NCBI GenBank assembly: GCA_029977705.1
Contig: JAPOKJ010000035.1
Span: forward strand, 1 to 39,903
Reading direction: 5' to 3'
Length of the DNA: 39,903 nt
Source of the DNA: Burkholderiales bacterium
GTDB taxonomy: Bacteria > Pseudomonadota > Gammaproteobacteria > Burkholderiales > Burkholderiaceae_E
The notes beneath the pieces were generated by a model. That model saw only the letters and a list, made by a program, of their open reading frames with translations, was not told the DNA's origin and searched no databases. The number at the start of each line of letters is the position of its first letter. The first letter of the stretch is position 1. The translations under genes were made by a program, and so were the position numbers. Positions 32,793-39,903 of this stretch are shown in pieces.

Positions 32793-33751
32793 GAGGCCTT
32801 CCTGCGCTCGAGCAGGGTGCCCAGGATGCCCTTGGGCATGAAGATGATGAACACGATCAGCAGCAGGCCGTAAATCGTCAGGTCGATGCCCAGCACCTTG
32901 TTGCCGATCAGCACGCGCAGGGACTCGGACAGGGCGAGCAACAGGAAGGCGCCCACGGTGGGCCCCAGCATCACGAACATGCCGCCCGCAATCACGCCGA
33001 ACACCATCTGCAGCGAGACCGCAATGCCCGATACCGTGTCGGGATTGATGTAGAGCTGGTACTGGGCGTAGAGCACGCCGCCGATGCAGGTCATCACCGC
33101 CGACAGCAGGGTGACCGCCAACTTGGTGCGGGTGACATTGATGCCGATCGAGGCGGCCGCGTCCTCTTCCTCGCTGATGGCCTCCAGGGCCAGGCGGCCC
33201 ATGCTGCGATCGACGCGGTGCCAGATGTACAGACCCAGCAGCCACATGGCCACGATGATGTAGAACCAGACCAGCTTGTTGGAGAACTGCAGCCCGGCCA
33301 GCGAGGCGGTCTCGCCGGTGGCCAGCGCGGACTTGGGCGTGATGCCCAGCGAGCCACCGGTTGCCTCACGCAGCGCCACGATGACCAGCCGGGCCACCTC
33401 TGACAGCGCCAGGGTCACCAGCGCAAAGTAGTGGCCAACGATCTTGAAACGGAAACACGGATAGCCGACCACGAACGCCACCACCAGGGTGACGGCCACG
33501 GCCGCCAGCAGTCCCAGCCAGGGCGTCAGGCCGAACAGGTTCCACATCAGGGTGACGCCGTAGGCGCCAAAGCCCAGGAAGGCACCATGCCCGAAGGACA
33601 CCATCCCCAGGCGGCCCATGATGGCCCAGCTGGTATAGATGTAGGACCAGAGCAGGCCCATGATCAGCAGGTGCAGGGGATAGTTGCCGATGCCCAGCGC
33701 CGGAATCACCAGAAGGGCCAGCAACGCGATCAGCAGGACATTGCGTTTCAT
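32783..33751 (-). CDS. livM: HAAT (branched-chain amino acid type) ABC permease LivM
   Basis: A 322-residue membrane protein with about nine to ten hydrophobic segments and the LivM signature MVSFGHGAFLGFGAYG, plus RSMGRLALEAISEEEDAAASIGINV in the cytoplasmic loop. It forms the channel with LivH. ATG 33751 (MKRNVLLIALL) gives the normal N-terminus; the frame is open to 33835 but is not hydrophobic there. It is the last gene of livKGFHM and its 3' end overlaps the convergent small exported gene by 10 nt. Confidence 0.92.
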   Translation of the reverse strand: MKRNVLLIALLALLVIPALGIGNYPLHLLIMGLLWSYIYTSWAIMGRLGMVSFGHGAFLGFGAYGVTLMWNLFGLTPWLGLLAAVAVTLVVAFVVGYPCFRFKIVGHYFALVTLALSEVARLVIVALREATGGSLGITPKSALATGETASLAGLQFSNKLVWFYIIVAMWLLGLYIWHRVDRSMGRLALEAISEEEDAAASIGINVTRTKLAVTLLSAVMTCIGGVLYAQYQLYINPDTVSGIAVSLQMVFGVIAGGMFVMLGPTVGAFLLLALSESLRVLIGNKVLGIDLTIYGLLLIVFIIFMPKGILGTLLERRKASQL

Positions 33752-33767
33752 GGTCAGGTCCCTGCGT

Positions 33768-34640
33768 TCAGCGGCGCTTGGCCAGGATGCCTTCAGGGCG
33801 CCAGAACATGAAGGCCATGAAGAACACGAAGGCAATCACATAGCCCCACTCGATCTGGAACATGAAGCCGCCCACCGAAATGAACTGCGCAAACAAAAAG
33901 GCTGCGATGAAGCCGCCGATCAGGTTGCCCAGCCCGCCCAGGACGCAGATGAGGAAGGTGAGCGGACCGAAGGACAGGCCGATCGCCGGATGCACGTCGT
34001 ACTGCAGCACCAGCAGGCAGGCTGCCAGCCCGGCCAGCGCGCCGCCCACGGCAGAGGTGAGCAGGTAGATGCGGTCGGGGTTGACACCCATCAGCGGCAT
34101 GATGGCGCGGTCCTGGCTGATGGCGCGGATGGCCGTGCCCAGAAAAGTGCGGGTCAGGAAAAGCCAGGCACACAGGATCGCGACCACGGCCACACCAAAG
34201 GCGATGATGCGCGACAGCGACAGGTTCATCTCGCCGATGTTGAAACCGGGCAGGCGCACGCCCAGGCTGCGGAATTCGACGCCGAACACGACGGTGGCCA
34301 GGGCCTGCAGCAGGAACAGCACCCCGCCGGTGACGAGCAACTGGTTGATCGGATCGGCGGCCAGCACCGGGCGGATGATGAACTGGTGCATCAGCGCGCC
34401 CAGCAGCCCGACGAAGACGATGCCAGCCGCAAAGGCCAGCAGCAGCGGTGCCCCCTGTGACACATGCATCCACCAGATCATGTACATGCCGACCATGATC
34501 AGTTCGGCGTAGCAGATCCAGACCACGTCGATCACGCCGAAGATCAGGTTCAGGCCGAGCGAGAGCAGGGCGAACAGGCCGCCGAGCAGGATGCCGTTGA
34601 GCACGGCCTCGAGCAGGAAGATGTCGAAGAAGGAACTCAT
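33768..34640 (-). CDS. livH: HAAT ABC permease LivH
   Basis: A 290-residue membrane permease. Seen: LLGGLFALLSLGLNLIFGVIDVVWICYAELIMVGMY at the N-terminus (LivH hallmark, though the usual N-x-AHG is replaced by CYAEL), TAIRAISQDRAIMPLMGVN in the cytoplasmic loop, and GGLGNLIGGFIAAF near the end. ATG 34640 lies 4 nt after the livF stop; the GAGGCG before it can serve as ribosome site. It pairs with LivM. Confidence 0.92.
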   Translation of the reverse strand: MSSFFDIFLLEAVLNGILLGGLFALLSLGLNLIFGVIDVVWICYAELIMVGMYMIWWMHVSQGAPLLLAFAAGIVFVGLLGALMHQFIIRPVLAADPINQLLVTGGVLFLLQALATVVFGVEFRSLGVRLPGFNIGEMNLSLSRIIAFGVAVVAILCAWLFLTRTFLGTAIRAISQDRAIMPLMGVNPDRIYLLTSAVGGALAGLAACLLVLQYDVHPAIGLSFGPLTFLICVLGGLGNLIGGFIAAFLFAQFISVGGFMFQIEWGYVIAFVFFMAFMFWRPEGILAKRR

Positions 34641-34644
34641 CGCC

Positions 34645-35367
34645 TCATACCCCGAGATAGGCCTTGCGGATCTGGTCGCTGGCCAGCAGTTCGGCCGCCG
34701 GACCGCTGCTGCGGATCTTGCCGGTCTCGAGCAGGTAGGCCCGGTCCACGACCTTGAGCACCTGCTGGATGTTCTGCTCAACGATCAGCACGGTATAGCC
34801 CTCGGCGCTCATCTTGCGGATGACCTCGAAGATCGACTGCACCACCACCGGTGCCAGCCCGGCCGAGGGTTCGTCGAGCAGCAGCAACTTGGGCCCGCTC
34901 ATCAGGGCACGGCCGATGGCGCACATCTGCTGCTCGCCACCGGACATGGTGCCGGCCGCCTGCAGGCGCCGCTCCTTCATGCGCGGGAACAGGTTGTAGA
35001 CCATGTCCAGGCGCTCAGCATAGCGGGCACGAGCCGAAGGCAGGAAGGCACCCATCTTGAGGTTGTCCTCGACCGTCAGGCGCGGGAAAAGGCGCCGGCC
35101 TTCCGGTACCTGGGCAATACCCAGACCGATGACCTCATGGGGGGCCACGCCGTTATAGGCCCGACCCTCCATGACGAGTTCGCCCTGGCGCGCCTCGATC
35201 AGCTTGGAGATGACCCGCAGCAAGGTGGTCTTGCCGGCCCCATTGGGGCCGATCACCGCGACCGATTCGCCGGCGCGCACCTCGAGCGAGACATCGAACA
35301 AGGCCTGGAAGCTGCCATAACCGGCCGAGATGTTCTTCAGCTGCAACATGGGGGAGGCGGCCGTCAT
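34645..35367 (-). CDS. livF: HAAT ABC ATPase LivF
   Basis: A 240-residue ATPase with Walker A GPNGAGKTT, signature MSGGEQQMCAIGRALM, Walker B LLLLDEPSAGLAP and EQNIQQVL after the H-loop, the LivF pattern. It energises import with LivG. Overlaps livG by 4 nt (ATGA) and is followed at once by livH, so translation is coupled. No oddities. Confidence 0.94.
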   Translation of the reverse strand: MTAASPMLQLKNISAGYGSFQALFDVSLEVRAGESVAVIGPNGAGKTTLLRVISKLIEARQGELVMEGRAYNGVAPHEVIGLGIAQVPEGRRLFPRLTVEDNLKMGAFLPSARARYAERLDMVYNLFPRMKERRLQAAGTMSGGEQQMCAIGRALMSGPKLLLLDEPSAGLAPVVVQSIFEVIRKMSAEGYTVLIVEQNIQQVLKVVDRAYLLETGKIRSSGPAAELLASDQIRKAYLGV

Positions 35368-36170
35368 GATCGCGTGCCCTCGGCGCCGGACGAGGCCAGC
35401 GCGCGATCCTGGGCGGCGATCTGGTCCTGCACCGATTCGGCATCGGAGCCCAGGTAGACCTCGACCACCTTCGGATCGCGGGTGACCTCACCCGGCTTGC
35501 CCTGGGCGATGACCTCGCCATGGTCAAGCACCAGGCAGCGGTCGATGACGCGCATCAGTACGCCCATGATGTGCTCGACCCAGATGATGGTGATGCCACG
35601 CTCATCGCGGATGCGCTTGAGCATGTCCGCCGCCTGGTTCATCTCGTTTTCATCGAGGCCGCCCAGGCTTTCGTCGGCCAGCAGGATGCGCGGCTGGGTG
35701 GCCAGGGCGCGCGCCATTTCGAGCTTTTTCAGGCCGGCGGCCCCCAGACCGTCGATGCGGGCCCCGGGATGGCTGGGCAGGTCGAGCAGATCGAGGGCCT
35801 CGCGGGCGCGCTTTTCGGCCTCGCCGCGGCTGATGCGATCCCGTCCGCCGTAATAGGCCGCCAGGGCTGCATTCTCGAGCAGGGACAGCTTCCTGAACGG
35901 CCGCGGAATCTGGAAGGTGCGGGCCAGTCCGTGCTGGCACACCTGGTTGGCGGTCAGACCACCGATCTCCTGCCCGTCGAGCCGGATCGAGCCGGCACTC
36001 GGCGCGTACAGCCCGGCGATGACATTGAAGGTGGTGCTCTTGCCCGAGCCATTGGGCCCGATCAGCCCGAGGATCTCGCCCTGGGCCAGATCGAAGGACA
36101 CCTGATGCACGGCGGTGAAACCGCCGAATTGCTTGGTCAGCTCGCGAACCGCGAGCAGGGGCTGCGCCAC
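35364..36170 (-). CDS. livG: HAAT ABC ATPase LivG
   Basis: A 268-residue ATPase with Walker A GPNGSGKST, the LARTFQIPRPF Q-loop region typical of LivG, Walker B ILLADESLGGLDENEM, and WVEHIMGVLM. The signature motif is unusual: where LSYGQQR is expected it reads LGAAGLKKLEMARAL. This still conserves the Lys-Leu-Glu-hydrophobic-Ala run and may simply be a variant family form. The gene follows the livK-like gene by 19 nt. Confidence 0.9.
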   Translation of the reverse strand: MAQPLLAVRELTKQFGGFTAVHQVSFDLAQGEILGLIGPNGSGKSTTFNVIAGLYAPSAGSIRLDGQEIGGLTANQVCQHGLARTFQIPRPFRKLSLLENAALAAYYGGRDRISRGEAEKRAREALDLLDLPSHPGARIDGLGAAGLKKLEMARALATQPRILLADESLGGLDENEMNQAADMLKRIRDERGITIIWVEHIMGVLMRVIDRCLVLDHGEVIAQGKPGEVTRDPKVVEVYLGSDAESVQDQIAAQDRALASSGAEGTRS

Positions 36171-36189
36171 GGGCTCTCCGGCGAGGACG

Positions 36190-37488
36190 TTATTGCGTCG
36201 AGTAGGCGTGGCCCTTGGGCAGGGGCAGCGCCGCGTCCTTGGTCTTGATCGCAGAGGGCCAGACGATGTAGGTATCGCTGGCGTTGTACTGCATCACCAC
36301 CGGCGAGGACCGCTCGTTCTGGCCGGCCATCTGATGGCCCGGGGGGAAGAACTTGACGCCATAGCCCTGGATCGTGCCGCCTGCCGGGATGTCGGTCTCG
36401 AGTGCCGCCTTGCGCAGGGCTTCGGAATCAAAGCCACCGTGCTTCTTGATGGCGCGAGGCAGGACATCGCTGAAGAACACCCAGGCGTTGTTGAAGCCCA
36501 TCGAGACGTGCGTGGGGATCTCGTCACCCTTCACATCGGCCTTGTAGCGCTTGACCATCTCCTTGGTCAGGTCGCCCAGGCCCGGCTTGAGCGACGCGGG
36601 GTTGAGCAGTTGCGCGGCCACCGGATCGACGTTGTAGATCAGGTTGGCATCGTCCTTGAAGGTGGCATACAGCTTGTCGTACTGGCCATAGCCGGCACCG
36701 TGGCCAATCAGGGCTGCCCACTTCAGGCCCTGCTCCTTGGACTGGCGCAGGAACAGGGTGATGTCGGGGTTGTAGCCGGTATGCAGGATGACATCCGGTC
36801 GGGCACGCTTGAGCTTGGTGACCAGGGGCGAGAGGTCGGGTGCGGTGGCCGAATAGCCTTCCTTGAGCACGATCTGCATGCCGGCCGACTTGCAGGTGGC
36901 CTCATTGCCCGAGGCCACGCCAGCGCCATAGGGGCCGTCCTCGTAGATGATCGCAACCTTCAGGTCCTTGGGCTCCTTGCCCAGCTTGGCCTTGGTCTGC
37001 TCCTTCAGGAAGTTGCAGGAGGCCTCCCCGAACTGGTCCGAATGCACCTGCGGACGGAACACATACTGCAGCTTCTTGTCCTTGAGCACCGCCGAGGCGA
37101 CGCAGACATTGGCCCACATGAACTTCTTGGCGGCATCCGCCTTCTGGGCCATCGGCACGCAGTGGGCGCTGGAGAACACGCCCATGATGACATCGACCTT
37201 TTCCTGGTTGATCAGGCGCTCGGTCTCGTTGATCGCGACCTCGGGTTTGGACTGGGCATCGACATAGATCGGCTTGATCTTGACGCCTTCGACGCCACCG
37301 CGTTCGTTGATGATGTCGATGGCGTACTTGGTACCCAGGTAGGAGGCGTTCGAGCCGCCTGCCGCCAGGGCACCCGTGAGGTCATAGACGACGCCGATCT
37401 TGATTTCCTTGCCTTGGGCGCTGGCGTACTGGGCGCCGAAGGCGAGGGACGAGACAAGCATCAGCTTGCCGATGGGGCCGAATCTCAT
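36190..37488 (-). CDS. HAAT ABC substrate-binding protein (LivK-like)
   Basis: A 432-residue type I periplasmic binding protein. A signal peptide (MRFGPIGKLMLVSSLAFGAQYASA) precedes EIKIGVVYDLTGALAAGGSNASYLGTKYAIDIINERGG and VDVIMGVFSSAHCVPMAQKA. The serine-rich loop is typical of amino-acid or amide ligand sites, but several cysteines (SAHC, ANVC, SCNF, ATCK) are unusual and could form disulfides. ATG 37488 has AAGGAGA about 6 nt upstream. First gene of the operon and divergent from the Bug receptor gene. Leucine-type ligands are the default guess; aromatic acids, amides or urea are possible. Confidence 0.88.
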   Translation of the reverse strand: MRFGPIGKLMLVSSLAFGAQYASAQGKEIKIGVVYDLTGALAAGGSNASYLGTKYAIDIINERGGVEGVKIKPIYVDAQSKPEVAINETERLINQEKVDVIMGVFSSAHCVPMAQKADAAKKFMWANVCVASAVLKDKKLQYVFRPQVHSDQFGEASCNFLKEQTKAKLGKEPKDLKVAIIYEDGPYGAGVASGNEATCKSAGMQIVLKEGYSATAPDLSPLVTKLKRARPDVILHTGYNPDITLFLRQSKEQGLKWAALIGHGAGYGQYDKLYATFKDDANLIYNVDPVAAQLLNPASLKPGLGDLTKEMVKRYKADVKGDEIPTHVSMGFNNAWVFFSDVLPRAIKKHGGFDSEALRKAALETDIPAGGTIQGYGVKFFPPGHQMAGQNERSSPVVMQYNASDTYIVWPSAIKTKDAALPLPKGHAYSTQ

Positions 37489-37690
37489 GAGGGTCTCCTT
37501 TGTGTTCAGGATCGTGACCGATCCATGCTTTTCTTGGGATGATGATAAGTGATATTCCGGGGAATTGTGCAAGCCCTGTCTTTTCGAACGTTATCGCAGT
37601 GCGGCGCAAAAGCGGGATGAACAGCCCTGCCGACGCACCCGGCGCGGTAGGATTTTCCGCATTTCCAGCCATCGCAAGAACAGGCCGACC

Positions 37691-38680
37691 ATGACCCTCA
37701 AGACTCGCCGCAGCTTCCACAGGAAAGCCCTGCTCGGAGGCCTCGCCCTGGGTTGCGCGCTCAGGCCCGCCTCTGCGCAAGGCACCGAATTCCCGAACCG
37801 CCCGGTCACCCTGATCGTGCCCTTTGCGCCCGGTGGTCCCACCGACACGGTGGCGCGCCTGCTGGCCGAACAGTTGCGGCAGATCTGGCAGCAGCCGGTG
37901 GTCATCGACTACAAGCCGGGCGCCGGCACCGTGGTCGGTACGCAATTCGTGGCCCGTGCCGCTCCCGATGGCTACACGCTGGGGATGGCGATCTCGGCCC
38001 ACATGATCAACCCGAGCCTGTTTCCAAAGCTGCCCTACGACACGGTCAAGGACCTGACCGGGGTGAGCCTGCTGGGTCAGGCGCATTTCGGGCTGTTCGC
38101 CCATCCGGCACAGCCGTTTTCCAGCGTGGCCGAGTTGGTCGACTACGCGCGCCGCAACCCCGGCAAGCTGTCCTACGCGACGCCAGGCAATGGTACCGGC
38201 ACGCATCTGGCCGGCGAGATGCTCAAGCACATGGCCGGCATCGACATGGTGCATGTGCCCTACAAGGGCAGTGCGCCGGCGCAGCAGGATGTGATCGGCG
38301 GACGGGTGCCGCTGCTTTTCGATGTGCTGTTCTCGGCCATGCCCTTCGTCAAGGACAACCGCCTCAAGGTGATCGCACTGGCCAGTCCGAAGCGGGCAGC
38401 CGCCAGCCCGGAGATCCCGCTGATCTCCGAGCGCCTGCCCGGCTTTTCGGCGATGAGCTTTATCGGCGTGATCGCGCCGGCAGGGCTGCCGCGCCCCTTG
38501 CTGGCCCGGATCAGCAGCGATGTGGCACGGGCCGTGCAGTCACCCGAACTGAGCCAGCGCATGACGGCCCTGGGCATGGAGCCGGTGGGCTCGCGACCCG
38601 AGGAATACAACGCCCTGATCCAGGGCGAGATTGCCAAGTGGTCCGGGGTGGTTCGCACCGCCGGCATCAAGATCGAATGA
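37691..38680 (+). CDS. Bug/TctC-type periplasmic receptor 2
   Basis: A 329-residue receptor. The N-terminus MTLKTRRSFHRKALLGGLALG resembles a Tat signal (RRSFHRK) and ends near ASAQ. The family core FPNRPVTLIVPFAPGGPTDTVAR, AAPDGYTLGMA, MVHVPYKGSAPAQQDVIGG and the closing ISSDVARAVQSPE region are all present. ATG 37691 lies downstream of a possible -10 TAGGAT (37648-37653). The TauD-type gene begins 7 nt after its stop, so both are co-translated. The ligand may be the acid that the dioxygenase acts on; that is inference. Confidence 0.9.
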   Translation: MTLKTRRSFHRKALLGGLALGCALRPASAQGTEFPNRPVTLIVPFAPGGPTDTVARLLAEQLRQIWQQPVVIDYKPGAGTVVGTQFVARAAPDGYTLGMAISAHMINPSLFPKLPYDTVKDLTGVSLLGQAHFGLFAHPAQPFSSVAELVDYARRNPGKLSYATPGNGTGTHLAGEMLKHMAGIDMVHVPYKGSAPAQQDVIGGRVPLLFDVLFSAMPFVKDNRLKVIALASPKRAAASPEIPLISERLPGFSAMSFIGVIAPAGLPRPLLARISSDVARAVQSPELSQRMTALGMEPVGSRPEEYNALIQGEIAKWSGVVRTAGIKIE

Positions 38681-38687
38681 GGACCCC

Positions 38688-39542
38688 ATGAAACTGCATC
38701 CCCTGCAACCCTTTGGCGCTCAGGTCAGCGACATCGACCTGTCACTGCCGCCCACCCCCGAACAGGCTCGGGCGGTCGAGCGGGCGATGGACGAGCACGG
38801 CTTCCTGGTGTTCCGCGGCCAGACACTGGACCAGCACCAGCAGATCGCCTTTGCAAAAAGCCTGGGGCCGCTCGATGTCGGCCTGCGCAAGATCCGCAGT
38901 GGTCCGCACCGCTTTGCCTACAATGAATTGGCCGACATCTCCAATGTCAAGGCCGATGGCGCCATCGCCGAGCGCGCCCATGCCAAGATCGTGGGCAATG
39001 TGGCCAACCAGTTGTGGCACAGCGATTCAAGCTTCCAGAACCCGCGCGCCAAGTACTCGATGCTGTATTCGGTGGTCATCCCCAGCCAGGGCGGCGAGAC
39101 CGAGTTCGCCGACCTGCGCATGGCCTATGACGCCCTGCCCGAAGCGCTGAAGGCACGCATCCAGGGCCTGAAGGCCGTCCACTACGCCCTTCACTCGCGC
39201 TTCATGCTGGGGGACACCGGCTATACCGAAGCGCAGCAGAAGGCCATCGAGCCGGCCATCTGGCCCCTGGTGCAGACCGATCCGCGCACCGGCCGCAAGA
39301 TCCTGTTCGTGGGTATCCATGCCTGCGAGATCATCGGCATGACCCTGGCCGAAGGCCGCATGCTGATCATGGATCTTCTCGAGCACGCCACCCAGCGACC
39401 CTTTGTCCATGTGCATCGCTGGCAGGTCGGTGACCTGGTGATGTGGGACAACACCGCCACCGTCCATCGCGGCCGCTGGTATGACTTCTCCGAGCGGCGC
39501 GAGTTGCGTCGGGCGACCACCGAGGAGGTGGTGCCGGCTTGA
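38688..39542 (+). CDS. TauD/TfdA-family 2-oxoglutarate-dependent dioxygenase
   Basis: A 284-residue Fe(II)/2-oxoglutarate oxygenase. Seen: metal ligands H111 and D113 in LWHSDSS, the third ligand H260 in DNTATVHRGR, and the 2-oxoglutarate-binding arginine in the RRATT segment near residue 275. The family hydroxylates taurine, 2,4-dichlorophenoxyacetate or similar sulfonates and aryloxy acids. ATG 38688 has GAGGA 4-8 nt upstream. It is coupled to the Bug receptor gene, which suggests a small carboxylate or sulfonate substrate taken from outside. True taurine or 2,4-D specificity cannot be decided by reading. Confidence 0.9.
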   Translation: MKLHPLQPFGAQVSDIDLSLPPTPEQARAVERAMDEHGFLVFRGQTLDQHQQIAFAKSLGPLDVGLRKIRSGPHRFAYNELADISNVKADGAIAERAHAKIVGNVANQLWHSDSSFQNPRAKYSMLYSVVIPSQGGETEFADLRMAYDALPEALKARIQGLKAVHYALHSRFMLGDTGYTEAQQKAIEPAIWPLVQTDPRTGRKILFVGIHACEIIGMTLAEGRMLIMDLLEHATQRPFVHVHRWQVGDLVMWDNTATVHRGRWYDFSERRELRRATTEEVVPA

Positions 39543-39561
39543 ACGGCTGGCGCCCCGGGGC

Positions 39562-39903
39562 TTAGAAAGTCTGCCAGTCGTCGTCGTCCGTGCCAGTCTT
39601 GCCGGCGGCGGGCATGGCATTTCGTCGGAGAGACGGGCTGCGGGCGGGCGCCGGGCCTTGTGCCCGTGCCTTGCCGGCAAAGCCGGGCCGTGTGACGTTG
39701 GTGGCGCGGTTGGGGCTGCGTCGCTCGGCGCCCTGGTAGGTGGCGGTGGCGACCATTTCGGCGCCCTCCTCAAGATGGCTGAACAGCCGGGACAGGATGT
39801 TGAGCACCTCCCCGAAATTGTCCTGGACGAATTCACCCAGGTCCTTTTCCTTGATGCAGTCGCGCGCTGCATCGGCCGGGATCATCGAGAAGGCCGAGCC
39901 GGC
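39562..39903 (-). CDS. Hypothetical protein, C-terminal part (runs off right edge)
   Basis: The visible 113 codons are open to the window edge, so the start probably lies beyond it. The ATG at 39885 is in frame but the upstream residues (GSAFS) look like continuing protein. The first part (CIKEKDLGEFVQDNFGEVLNILSRLF) is helical; the rest is a basic, Pro/Ala/Arg-rich tail ending DDDDWQTF. I do not recognise the family. It converges on the dioxygenase gene with a 19-nt gap. Confidence 0.5.
   Translation of the reverse strand, partial: AGSAFSMIPADAARDCIKEKDLGEFVQDNFGEVLNILSRLFSHLEEGAEMVATATYQGAERRSPNRATNVTRPGFAGKARAQGPAPARSPSLRRNAMPAAGKTGTDDDDWQTF

Noticed and set aside
37545-37570. ATTCC-GG-GGAAT inverted repeat between livK and the Bug receptor gene
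   Set aside because: Five-base arms are too short to call an operator in GC-rich DNA without comparative data.
1-39903. CRISPR arrays, tRNA genes, insertion sequences or prophage genes
   Set aside because: No regularly spaced repeats, cloverleaf-like segments, transposase motifs or phage structural genes were recognised.

Overview
The window looks like a chromosomal segment of a GC-rich betaproteobacterium, most likely in the order Burkholderiales; I cannot name a genus. The reasons are the high GC at third codon positions, two orphan Bug/TctC-type periplasmic receptors (a family greatly expanded in Burkholderiales), a full HAAT (Liv) operon, a fused dipeptide-type ABC ATPase and a DUF6531-type RHS protein. 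About 34 protein genes are packed with short gaps or overlaps. I saw no tRNA, rRNA, insertion sequence or CRISPR array.

Layout. (1) 1-325: the 3' end of a LysR regulator with an in-frame amber codon. (2) 408-7925: a plus-strand purine-type module with an ABC ATPase, two permeases, a BMP lipoprotein, a second non-lipidated BMP protein and guanine deaminase. The likely role is uptake of purine nucleosides or bases followed by guanine deamination. (3) 8001-13540: a 1671-residue secreted RHS protein with a distinct 304-residue C-terminal domain resembling a metal-dependent phospholipase. A small exported protein overlaps its 3' end and is a candidate immunity protein. (4) 13656-17715: an SrkA-like kinase, an M14 (AstE/AspA-like) deacylase, a DapA-superfamily aldolase/lyase and an RraA-family protein. 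(5) 17782-20513: a promoter and tandem glycine riboswitch before a DadA-like FAD enzyme, then an orphan Bug receptor. (6) 20530-23656: a copper module with copZ-cueR divergent from copA and two mirrored CueR-type promoters. (7) A PaiB-like FMN protein. (8) 24403-29541, minus strand: a dipeptide-type ABC importer, divergent from a 3-hydroxyacyl-CoA dehydrogenase. (9) A Tat-type patatin lipoprotein, a CnbZ/RidA-like protein and a small exported protein. (10) 32783-37488, minus strand: livKGFHM. (11) 37691-39542: a Bug receptor coupled to a TauD-type dioxygenase. The last gene (minus strand) runs off the right edge.

The most interesting points are the RHS polymorphic toxin and its candidate exported cognate, the glycine riboswitch controlling an amino-acid oxidoreductase rather than gcv genes, the amber-interrupted LysR gene, and a recurring TATGAT-N9-ATG arrangement that suggests leaderless transcripts. 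All family assignments come from reading motifs; no database search was possible.
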